Assembly: GCA_036844615.1 (NCBI GenBank)
Contig: DAIUFK010000106.1
Coordinates: forward strand, 1-5,228
DNA: 5,228 bases
Direction: 5' to 3'
Source of the DNA: Palsa-872 sp036844615
GTDB taxonomy: Bacteria > Chloroflexota > Dormibacteria > Dormibacterales > Dormibacteraceae
Below, piece after piece: positions 1 through 5,228 of the stretch. The notes beneath the pieces were generated by a model that was not told where the DNA came from, did no database searches, and worked only from the letters and a program-made list of their open reading frames with translations. How positions within the stretch are numbered: the first letter of the stretch is position 1; each line of letters begins with the position of its first letter. Both the position numbers and the translations under genes were made by a program.

Positions 1-545
1 CGCGCGAAGTCGACCACCTCGTCGTCGTTGTGGCCCTTCATCACGACCATGTTCAGCTTGATGGGCCACAGCCCGACTTCGCGCGCGGCGTCGATGCCGT
101 CCATCGTCCGCTTGAACTGGTCGCTTCGCGCCATCTCGTGGAAGCGCTCCATGCTCAGAGTGTCGAGCGAGATGTTGATGCGCTTCAGGCCGGCGTCCTT
201 CAGCATCTGCGCCTTGTCGCGCAGCAGCACGCCGTTCGTCGTCATGGTGATGTCGAGAGTTGGGTCGAGATCGTTGATCATGCCGACCAGCTCCTCGACC
301 TTGATTCGCACGAGCGGTTCGCCGCCCGTGATGCGGATCGTCCTCACGCCGTAGCGCTGCACGAAGATGCGGGCAAGGCGCGTGATCTCTTCGAAGCGGA
401 GGAGGTCGTCGCGCTTCAGCCACTTCAGGCCCTCCGCGGGCATGCAGTAGATGCAGCGGAAGTTGCAGCGGTCGGTGATCGAGATCCTGAGATCGTCGGC
501 AATACGGCCGTAGGAGTCCCTCAGAACGCTGCTAGGCGAGCCCAT
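1..545 (-). CDS. moaA: GTP 3',8-cyclase MoaA, N-terminal part, cut by the left window edge
   Basis: MoaA is a cytosolic radical-SAM enzyme that, with MoaC, converts GTP into cyclic pyranopterin monophosphate, the first step of molybdenum cofactor synthesis. Reading the minus strand from the ATG at 545-543 gives 181 open codons to the window edge, about 55% of the usual 330 or so residues. The start reads MGSPSSVLRDSYGR, followed by a DLRISITDRCNFRCIYC stretch. The radical-SAM CxxxCxxC cysteines that hold the [4Fe-4S] cluster are C27, C31 and C34. The SAM-binding TGGEP motif is at residues 73-77, TTNG is near 102-105, NISLDTL is at 124-130, and the family-typical KLNMVVMKGHND stretch is near 163-174. 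The C-terminal half, with the second cluster, is outside the window. A GTG at 551-549 is an in-frame alternative start, but no clear ribosome binding site decides between them. The gene is divergent from the hydratase and has no metabolic link to it. Confidence 0.95.
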   Translation of the reverse strand, partial: MGSPSSVLRDSYGRIADDLRISITDRCNFRCIYCMPAEGLKWLKRDDLLRFEEITRLARIFVQRYGVRTIRITGGEPLVRIKVEELVGMINDLDPTLDITMTTNGVLLRDKAQMLKDAGLKRINISLDTLSMERFHEMARSDQFKRTMDGIDAAREVGLWPIKLNMVVMKGHNDDEVVDFA

Positions 546-551
546 CCCCAC

Positions 552-1343
552 ATGGCGGATGATACGGCGATGGGGTACGAAAACATCCTGGTGGAGGTCG
601 ACGCCCCCATCGCCACGATCACCCTCAACCGGCCCAAGGTCCTCAACGCCCTCAGCCCCGATCTCATCCGCGAGGTCAACGAGGCGCTCGGCGAGCTCGA
701 CGCGGACGGGAAGGTGAGGGCAGTCGTGCTCACCGGCGGTCCGCGAGTCTTCGCCGCAGGGGCGGACATCGCCGACATGGCGGACCGCACGGCTGTCGAC
801 CAGCTGCAGCGCGACCAGACCGGCCGCTGGGCAGGCATCGCCGCCTTCAGCAAGCCGCTGATTGCAGCGGTCAACGGCTACGCGTTGGGCGGGGGATGCG
901 AGCTCGCGCTGATGTGCGACCTCATCATCGCCGGCGATTCCGCCAAGCTCGGGCAGCCCGAGATCAACCTGGGGATCATCCCCGGCGCCGGGGGCACTCA
1001 GAGGTGGCCTCGCACCGCGGGCAAGCACGCGGCGATGGAGGTGATGCTCATCGGGGCGCCCATCACGGCGCGCCGCGCGTATGAGCTGGGGCTGGTCAAC
1101 AAGGTGGTACCCGCTGAGATGACCGTCGGGGTCGCCCAGCGCTTCGCCCGGCAGGCCGCCGAGAAGCCCCCTCTGGCCGCGCGGATGGCTAAGGAGGCCG
1201 TGTTGAAAGCATTTGAGACTCCGCTCGCCGAGGGTCTTGCCGCCGAGCGCAAGAGCTTCTATTTCCTGTTCTCGACCGAGGATCAGAAGGAGGGCATGCA
1301 CGCCTTCCTCGAGAAACGACGCGGCGTATTCAGGGGGAAGTAG
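552..1343 (+). CDS. enoyl-CoA hydratase (crotonase family, short-chain ECH / PaaF-like)
   Basis: This cytosolic enzyme adds water across the double bond of trans-2-enoyl-CoA to give 3-hydroxyacyl-CoA, the second step of beta-oxidation. It has 263 residues from the ATG at 552; the in-frame ATG at 570 gives 257 residues and the MGYENILVE start typical of this family, so either is possible. A weak AGGCGAG at 534-540 precedes 552. The crotonase fold is complete: LNRPKVLNAL near 25-34, the oxyanion-hole segment FAAGADI at 67-73, GYALGGGCELALMCD at 109-123, and QPEINLGIIPGAGGTQR at 135-151. Both catalytic glutamates of true hydratases (rat mitochondrial ECH Glu144 and Glu164) are present as E117 and E137, 20 residues apart as expected. 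The C-terminal EGMHAFLEKR stretch is also conserved. The gene ends in a double stop, TAGTAG. It resembles PaaF (2,3-dehydroadipyl-CoA hydratase) and short-chain ECHs; substrate cannot be fixed from sequence. Confidence 0.93.
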   Translation: MADDTAMGYENILVEVDAPIATITLNRPKVLNALSPDLIREVNEALGELDADGKVRAVVLTGGPRVFAAGADIADMADRTAVDQLQRDQTGRWAGIAAFSKPLIAAVNGYALGGGCELALMCDLIIAGDSAKLGQPEINLGIIPGAGGTQRWPRTAGKHAAMEVMLIGAPITARRAYELGLVNKVVPAEMTVGVAQRFARQAAEKPPLAARMAKEAVLKAFETPLAEGLAAERKSFYFLFSTEDQKEGMHAFLEKRRGVFRGK

Positions 1344-1414
1344 TAGAGATGCCACCAGCGATGCCAGCCGGAGCTTCGGCGACCATGCGGCCCATCTGCG
1401 TCGTTGCGTCCTCC

Positions 1415-1455
1415 GTTGCTCGCTTACGCACCCACGGGTGCGCGCGCTCTGCTAC
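1415..1455. repeat. palindromic element in the 181-bp spacer between the hydratase and isomerase genes
   Basis: The spacer at 1344-1524 shows no convincing gene. At its centre, cgcaccc at 1427-1433 is the exact reverse complement of gggtgcg at 1436-1442, which would fold as a 6-bp stem with a CACG loop. Weaker complementarity continues outward (gttgc at 1415-1419 with gctac at 1451-1455, four of five). There is no T-run after it, so it is not a classical intrinsic terminator. The style, an extended imperfect palindrome between co-directional genes, is that of a dispersed REP-like extragenic repeat. Only one copy is in this window, so the repeat status is an inference; an attenuator or mRNA-processing hairpin is the alternative. 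Confidence 0.45.
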
Positions 1456-1511
1456 TCGGCCGCGCCTAGCAGCTGGACCACCTGGCCACCGAATCTCTCG
1501 GCCGGCCCACT

Positions 1512-1516
1512 GGAGG
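1512..1516 (+). promoter_or_regulatory. Shine-Dalgarno site GGAGG for the PaaG-like gene
   Basis: GGAGG lies 8 nt before the ATG at 1525. It is the strongest ribosome binding site in the window and decides that start: the reading frame stays open upstream through the whole spacer to 1213, but that extension has no family resemblance. Confidence 0.85.
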
Positions 1517-1524
1517 CATCTCTA

Positions 1525-2319
1525 ATGGCAACTGAAGTCGAACAACACGTGAAGGTCGAGGTCGAGGCCGGCATCGGGTGGATCCGCATCAACCGCCCCG
1601 AGAAGATGAATGCGATCGGGACGCTCACTCGCAAGCAGCTCGGCGACGCGATCAAGCAGGCCGAGAAAGACGAAGCCGTACGCGTCGTGGTGCTGACCGG
1701 TTCAGGACGCGCGTTTTGCTCTGGCGCGGATGTCACCGAGATGGTCGGCGACGGCCAGATGCGAACGCCGGAAGACGTGGGCAACGTGCTTCGTAACGAG
1801 TACATGCCGATGCTCACTCGCCTTCGCACGATGCCGAAGCCTGTGATCGCGGCCATGAATGGGCCCGCCGTTGGTATCGGCGCGAGCTACGCGCTCGCTT
1901 GCGACATCCGCATCGCGGTGCCCGAGGCTTACCTGCTCGAGGCCTTCATCAACATCGGCCTTGCGCCCGATGGCGGGGTGAGCTGGCTGCTGCCACGCCT
2001 CGCGGGCACTGGCGTCGCGTACGAGATGTTCTTCACGGGCAAGCCTTTCGCTGCCGCTGATGCGCATCGATTGGGGATCATCAACCGCGTCGTTCCCCAG
2101 GAGCGCTTCGAGGAGGAAGTGCGCGAGCTCGCGACGCAGCTTGCATCGCAGCCGCGCGGGGCATTGGCCGCCGCGAAGCGTGCAGTCAACCACGCGCTGG
2201 AATCGAGCTACGAGGAAGCCCTCGAATTCGAGTCCTATCTGCAGGAGGCCCAGGCCGGGAGCCAGGAGTTCGCCGACGGCGTGCAGGCTTTTATGGCTCG
2301 CCGAGCACAGAAGAAGTAG
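1525..2319 (+). CDS. PaaG-like enoyl-CoA isomerase / hydratase-family protein
   Basis: This 264-residue crotonase-fold protein is probably a cytosolic acyl-CoA isomerase, moving a double bond or, as in PaaG, converting ring-1,2-epoxyphenylacetyl-CoA to an oxepin. The fold is shown by INRPEKMNAI at 22-31, the oxyanion-hole stretch RAFCSGADV at 62-70, and MNGPAVGIGASYALACDI at 111-128. The two glutamates of true hydratases are replaced, by S121 and F141 in my alignment. Instead it has LAPDGGVSWLLPRLAG at 146-161, whose D149 matches the catalytic Asp of E. coli PaaG (IPDCGGTWLLPR). The C-terminus EFADGVQAFMARR is the usual family ending. The start is supported by GGAGG 8 nt upstream. The thiolase gene follows after 2 nt, so the two are almost certainly co-transcribed and translationally coupled. 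A plain delta3,delta2-enoyl-CoA isomerase is the main alternative; without paaABCDE in view the PaaG reaction is not established. Confidence 0.9.
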   Translation: MATEVEQHVKVEVEAGIGWIRINRPEKMNAIGTLTRKQLGDAIKQAEKDEAVRVVVLTGSGRAFCSGADVTEMVGDGQMRTPEDVGNVLRNEYMPMLTRLRTMPKPVIAAMNGPAVGIGASYALACDIRIAVPEAYLLEAFINIGLAPDGGVSWLLPRLAGTGVAYEMFFTGKPFAAADAHRLGIINRVVPQERFEEEVRELATQLASQPRGALAAAKRAVNHALESSYEEALEFESYLQEAQAGSQEFADGVQAFMARRAQKK

Positions 2320-2321
2320 CA

Positions 2322-3530
2322 GTGCCCGAGCTGCGTGACGCGGTAATCGTTGCCACCGCGCGCACGCCGATGGGGCGCTACGGGGGGCAGCTCAAGGATG
2401 TGCGGCCTGACGATCTCGCCGCCATTGCCCTCAAGGAGGCCTGCGAGCGCGCGGGTGTGAAGCCTGCCGAGGTTGCCGACGTAATCCTCGGTTGCGCCAA
2501 CCAGGCAGGCGAGGACAACCGCAACGTGGCGCGCATGGCGCTGCTGCTCGCCGGCTTTCCCGTCGAGGTGCCAGGTCAGACCGTGAACCGGCTCTGCGGC
2601 TCAGGCATGCAGGCGACGATCACCGCGGCGCGTGAGATCCAGTCCGGCGGCGCCGACGTGATCGTTGCCGGCGGCGTCGAGAGCATGACCCGCGCGCCGT
2701 GGGTGATGCCCAAACCCGACAGCGCTTTTCCCCGGGGCCAGCAGACGATGTACGACACGGCGATCGGGTGGCGGCTGATCAATCCGAAGATGGCCGAGAT
2801 GTATGGAACTCTCCAGATGGGGGAGACGGCCGAGCGAGTGGCCCAGAAGTACGAGATCTCGCGTGAGGACCAGGACGCCTTCGCGCTGCGCAGCCATCAA
2901 CGTGCGATCGCGGCGCAGAAGTCAGGCCGGCTGGCTGAGGAAATCGTTCCCGTCGAGGTCGCGCAGCGCAAGGGTGAGCTGCTGCGCCTCACCGAGGATG
3001 AGGGCCCACGTCCCGACTCATCGCTCGAGGCGCTCGCCAAATTGCGCCCCGCCTTCGCCGAGAAAGGCTCAGTGACAGCGGGCAACTCATCACCGCTGAA
3101 CGACGGCGCGACAGCGCTCGTCCTCATGTCGGATGCCGAGGCGAAGCGGCGAGGCTTGAGGCCCTTGGCGCGTCTTGTCGCTGCCGCACCTGCAGGCGTC
3201 CATCCCGATTACATGGGAATCGGCCCGGTGCCTGCATCGATGAAAGCGCTGGAGAAGGCGGGCCTGCAGGCTTCGGACATCGGTCTCGTGGAGCTCAATG
3301 AAGCTTTCGCGTCTCAGTCCCTGGCGTGCATGCGGTTGCTCGGTCTCGACGAGGAGAAGGTGAACGTGAACGGCGGGGCGATCGCTCTCGGCCATCCTCT
3401 CGGCTCCAGCGGCGCTCGGTTGGTGGGTACGCTCGTTAGAGAGATGGCGAAGCGCGACGTCGAGTACGGCCTGGCAACGATGTGCATAGGCGTGGGACAG
3501 GGCATCGCTTCGATCTGGCAGAGGGTTTAG
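2322..3530 (+). CDS. acetyl-CoA acyltransferase (thiolase), PcaF/PaaJ type
   Basis: This thiolase cleaves a 3-oxoacyl-CoA with CoA to release acetyl-CoA and the shortened acyl-CoA, the last step of beta-oxidation and of the phenylacetate and beta-ketoadipate pathways. It has 402 residues, the normal length. Landmarks are VIVATARTPMGRYGG at 8-22, the acyl-accepting cysteine C92 in NRLCGSGMQ, GGVESMTRAP in the middle, NEAFA before the end, the active-site H358 in ALGHPLGSSG, and the proton-transfer cysteine C388 in CIGVGQG. The YDTAIGWRLINPKM and YEISREDQDAFALRSHQRA segments resemble 3-oxoadipyl-CoA thiolases (PcaF, PaaJ), though general degradative thiolases share them. The start is GTG, 2 nt after the TAG of the isomerase gene, with only a weak purine-rich AGAAGAAG upstream, consistent with translational coupling. 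The 3' end overlaps or abuts the methyltransferase gene. All catalytic residues are present. Confidence 0.93.
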   Translation: MPELRDAVIVATARTPMGRYGGQLKDVRPDDLAAIALKEACERAGVKPAEVADVILGCANQAGEDNRNVARMALLLAGFPVEVPGQTVNRLCGSGMQATITAAREIQSGGADVIVAGGVESMTRAPWVMPKPDSAFPRGQQTMYDTAIGWRLINPKMAEMYGTLQMGETAERVAQKYEISREDQDAFALRSHQRAIAAQKSGRLAEEIVPVEVAQRKGELLRLTEDEGPRPDSSLEALAKLRPAFAEKGSVTAGNSSPLNDGATALVLMSDAEAKRRGLRPLARLVAAAPAGVHPDYMGIGPVPASMKALEKAGLQASDIGLVELNEAFASQSLACMRLLGLDEEKVNVNGGAIALGHPLGSSGARLVGTLVREMAKRDVEYGLATMCIGVGQGIASIWQRV

Positions 3531-4216
3531 CGATCGCCGAGCGTGACCCCCAGGCTGTGCGCGCGATGTTCAACCACATCGCTCGCCGCTACGACCTCGT
3601 CAATACCGTCCTGTCGGGCGGGACCGACGCGGGCTGGCGCAAGCGCGCGGCGCGGACGACGGGCCTCACCGCCGGCGGGTCGGCACTTGACGTTGCCTGC
3701 GGCTCGGGAAAGCTGACGGCCGAGCTGGCTCGCCGGGCAGGCTCGAAAGGCAGGGTCGTCGGCCTCGACTTCAGCGTCGCGATGCTGGAGGTGGCGCGCC
3801 GCGACCATCCAGGAATCGAGTTCGTCGAGGGGGACGCGCTCAACCTGCCCTTCGACGATGGGAGCTTTGACGTATCCACCATGGCGTTCGGCCTGCGCAA
3901 TCTCGCTGATCCGGTGCGCGGGCTGCGGGAGATGTTGCGCGTGGTGAAGCGCAGGGCGGTGGTGCTGGAGTTCGTTCGGCCGCCGGACGGCCCTGTCGGC
4001 ACTGCGTACCGCATGTATTTGAAGACGCTTCTACCCGCGATCGGCGGTGTGATCTCCGGCCAGCCTTCCGCCTATCGCTATCTCAGCGACACCGTCGACT
4101 CGTATCGCACACCAGGCGAGCTGCGCGCGATGGCAGTGGCTGCAGGATGGGTGCACGTCGAGTACGACGGGCTGGCGATGGGGACGGTCGGGGTCTTGTC
4201 GGGGGAGTGCTCTTAG
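3482..4216 (+). CDS. ubiE: demethylmenaquinone methyltransferase (UbiE/MenG family), start uncertain
   Basis: A SAM-dependent C-methyltransferase that would carry out the last step of menaquinone synthesis, methylating demethylmenaquinone at the membrane surface. From the GTG at 3482 it has 244 residues (E. coli UbiE 251). UbiE features are MFNHIARRYDLVNTVLS at 29-45, W52 in the GWRKRA segment, the SAM-binding motif LDVACGSGK at 69-77, GLDFS at 94-98, and EGDALNLPFDDGSFD at 116-130, then AFGLRN at 135-140 and LEF at 162-164. The start is unclear. GTG 3482 overlaps the thiolase by 49 bp without a ribosome site; GTG 3557 and ATG 3566 would cut into the conserved N-terminus; the best ribosome site (AGAGGG, 3520-3525) precedes an ATC at 3533. 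The loop after K156, usually KPGG, reads KRRA, two residues shorter. It probably belongs to the thiolase transcript. Ubiquinone methylation is possible, but menaquinone fits the rest better. Confidence 0.88.
   Translation: MHRRGTGHRFDLAEGLAIAERDPQAVRAMFNHIARRYDLVNTVLSGGTDAGWRKRAARTTGLTAGGSALDVACGSGKLTAELARRAGSKGRVVGLDFSVAMLEVARRDHPGIEFVEGDALNLPFDDGSFDVSTMAFGLRNLADPVRGLREMLRVVKRRAVVLEFVRPPDGPVGTAYRMYLKTLLPAIGGVISGQPSAYRYLSDTVDSYRTPGELRAMAVAAGWVHVEYDGLAMGTVGVLSGECS
3520..3525 (+). promoter_or_regulatory. candidate Shine-Dalgarno AGAGGG upstream of the methyltransferase
   Basis: AGAGGG lies just inside the thiolase stop, 7 nt before an in-frame ATC at 3533-3535. Starting there would put 12 residues ahead of the conserved F of MFNHIARRYD, close to family length. 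No canonical start codon is at that spacing, so the site is real as a sequence but its use is a guess. Confidence 0.35.
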
Positions 4217-5178
4217 GACTCGCGGTCGACGGCTGAGCGGGCCAGGCCGATCAGGGTTGGGCGCAGGCCGTCGAGCTCGACCGCTTCCAGCTCTTGAAGG
4301 GCGGCTTCGACCAGGCCCCGGGCCTCATCGCCGACTCGCTGCAACGCGTTGCTCGACCTCACCAGCTCGGTGACCCTGGTCACCTCCGCGTCGCCAAGCG
4401 TTCCTGCCAGGAGGCGCCGCACCTCCGGTCCGACCTCCCTGTCCTCCGCTGCGTAGATAAGGGGCAGGGAGACGACGCGCTGGCGGATGTCGAGGCCCAC
4501 TGGCTTGCCCGAGCTCGGGCTGAAGTCGACCATGTCGTCCGCCATCTGGAAGGCGATGCCGAGGAGATCGCCGTAGCGCCTCAGCGACTCGATCTCTTCG
4601 GGCTTGGCCTCGGAGAGCTGGGCGCCTGACGCGCAAGAGGCGGCGAAGAGGGCCGCTGTCTTGCCCCGCACCACCTTGAGGTAGGAGTCGTGGTCGCCTG
4701 GGAAGGCGCCGCGCAAGGCGACGTCGTCGATCTGCGACGCACAGATCGCCTCCAGGGCTTCGGCGACCGTCGAGGTCACGTCGCCGTTGCCGATCTCCGC
4801 GATGAGGCGCGTCGCCTTGGCGAAGTAGAAGTCGCCGACTGCGATCGCGCGCTGAGCGCCTTCGGCGGCCGCGACGGTGGGGCGGCCGCGACGATGGGTG
4901 CTCTCGTCGACGTAGTCGTCGTGGATGAGGGTGGCGTTGTGGAGGAGCTCGATGGCCGCGGCGAGGGCGGCCGCACGCAGGGGCTCGTTTCTGGGGCCGA
5001 TGCGGGCGGTGAGCTGGACCAGGCGGGGGCGGAGGCGCTTGCCCCCTGCTTCGACCAGGCGGCGCATGGGGTCGGCGACGGGGGCGGGGTCGACCGTTAG
5101 TTGGCGGGTCAGCTCTAGTTCGACAAGGGCTCGATCGGCGGTGCCTCTCGCGGCCTCCCCTCCGGCCCTTCGGGCCAC
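4213..5178 (-). CDS. long-chain polyprenyl diphosphate synthase (IspB/HepT-type), 5' end uncertain
   Basis: This all-alpha enzyme condenses isopentenyl diphosphate units onto an allylic primer to make the quinone side chain. From the GTG at 5178 it has 321 residues. Family marks are GGKRLRPRL at 45-53, the first aspartate-rich motif DDYVD at 87-91 followed by the RRGRPT stretch, GKT at 172-174, and the second motif QMADDMVDF at 211-219 with K225 and D230 beyond. Residues five and four before the first DD are A82 and T83, both small, which in this family goes with long products rather than farnesyl or geranylgeranyl diphosphate. The next in-frame canonical start after 5178 is ATG 5067, too late because it removes the helix before GGKRLRP. 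The 5178 GTG lies in a hairpin repeat, and the frame is open upstream to the window edge, so the true start may be elsewhere. It ends in TAA, overlapping the methyltransferase stop. Confidence 0.92.
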   Translation of the reverse strand: MARRAGGEAARGTADRALVELELTRQLTVDPAPVADPMRRLVEAGGKRLRPRLVQLTARIGPRNEPLRAAALAAAIELLHNATLIHDDYVDESTHRRGRPTVAAAEGAQRAIAVGDFYFAKATRLIAEIGNGDVTSTVAEALEAICASQIDDVALRGAFPGDHDSYLKVVRGKTAALFAASCASGAQLSEAKPEEIESLRRYGDLLGIAFQMADDMVDFSPSSGKPVGLDIRQRVVSLPLIYAAEDREVGPEVRRLLAGTLGDAEVTRVTELVRSSNALQRVGDEARGLVEAALQELEAVELDGLRPTLIGLARSAVDRES

Positions 5179-5198
5179 CTCCCCGCGGAGCGGGGAGG
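5154..5198. repeat. double-hairpin GC-rich repeat overlapping the prenyl synthase 5' end
   Basis: Two perfect inverted repeats sit side by side. GGCCC at 5164-5168 pairs with GGGCC at 5172-5176 around TTC, and CTCCCCGC at 5179-5186 pairs with GCGGGGAG at 5190-5197 around GGA. The heptamer CCTCCCC occurs at 5154-5160 and 5178-5184, and its reverse complement at 5192-5198. Translated on the minus strand it gives the VSSPLRGEVARRAGG pattern, which I recall as the signature of a common intergenic palindromic repeat in high-GC bacteria mistranslated in many predicted proteins. No other copy is in this window. Confidence 0.7.
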
Positions 5199-5228
5199 AT
5201 ACCTTTTCGCCGCGCGGCTCAAACTCTC

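Noticed and set aside
30..551. Long N-terminal extension of the hydratase reading frame running antisense through moaA.
   Set aside because: The minus strand here encodes an unmistakable MoaA with its cluster cysteines. The plus-strand translation resembles no family, and the crotonase domain begins near 570.
541..574. Inverted repeat cccatc / gatggg around the divergent starts, a possible operator.
   Set aside because: The 6-bp arms are largely the two ATGGG start regions facing each other; such a short match is expected by chance.
1420..1445. Palindrome as an intrinsic terminator after the hydratase gene.
   Set aside because: There is no T-run after the stem, it lies about 80 bp from the stop, and genes of the same pathway continue on the same strand.
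528..1473. An 11-base sequence at 1463-1473 (cgcctagcagc) repeated inverted at 528-538.
   Set aside because: By rough count several 11-base matches are expected by chance in a window of this length, and the flanks do not match.
1213..1524. Open extension of the PaaG-like frame upstream of 1525, overlapping the end of the hydratase gene.
   Set aside because: GGAGG at 1512-1516 gives a textbook start at 1525, family length is met from there, and the extension is low-complexity with no recognisable domain.
1452..2193. Overlapping minus-strand open frames of 134 and 163 codons opposite the isomerase gene.
   Set aside because: They are shadows of a strongly conserved plus-strand gene in GC-rich DNA, with no family resemblance.
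4690..5100. 136-codon plus-strand frame opposite the prenyl synthase.
   Set aside because: Antisense shadow of a gene with both aspartate-rich motifs; the Gly/Val/Asp-rich translation is typical of complementary-strand artefacts.

Overview
This is a high-GC (roughly 65%) bacterial window with short gaps, GTG starts and ordinary housekeeping or catabolic genes. Menaquinone-type genes (a UbiE/MenG methyltransferase and a long-chain polyprenyl diphosphate synthase) sit next to an acyl-CoA degradation cluster. Together with the high GC and the character of the proteins, this suggests an Actinobacteria-like lineage, for example Thermoleophilia or a related uncultured soil phylum. That assignment is an inference; nothing here fixes the taxon.

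Layout. (1) Positions 1-545, minus strand: the N-terminal 181 codons of MoaA, the radical-SAM GTP 3',8-cyclase of molybdenum cofactor synthesis, running off the left edge. (2) Starting only 6 bp away and divergently, a plus-strand run: an enoyl-CoA hydratase (552-1343), a 181-bp spacer holding a palindromic element (about 1415-1455), a PaaG-like crotonase-fold isomerase (1525-2319), a PcaF/PaaJ-type thiolase (2322-3530) and a UbiE/MenG methyltransferase (about 3482-4216). (3) Converging on this run from the right, with stop codons overlapping by 4 bp, a polyprenyl diphosphate synthase (minus strand, 4213-5178). Its apparent start lies inside a hairpin-rich repeat (5154-5198). Its reading frame stays open to the right edge, so the true start could lie outside the window.

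How the genes fit together. Hydratase, isomerase and thiolase are consecutive steps of acyl-CoA beta-oxidation. The PaaG-like and PcaF/PaaJ-like character hints at the lower phenylacetate or beta-ketoadipate route, but no 3-hydroxyacyl-CoA dehydrogenase (PaaH) or ring epoxidase (PaaABCDE) is in the window, so a general fatty-acid or aromatic-acid role remains open. The methyltransferase and prenyl synthase would supply the last methylation and the side chain of menaquinone.

I see no RNA gene, CRISPR array, phage gene or transposase, and no clearly novel multi-gene system. The points worth a second look are local: the repeat overlapping the prenyl synthase start, the undefined start and altered post-K156 loop of the methyltransferase, the palindrome in the 181-bp spacer, and the very tight divergent and convergent junctions.
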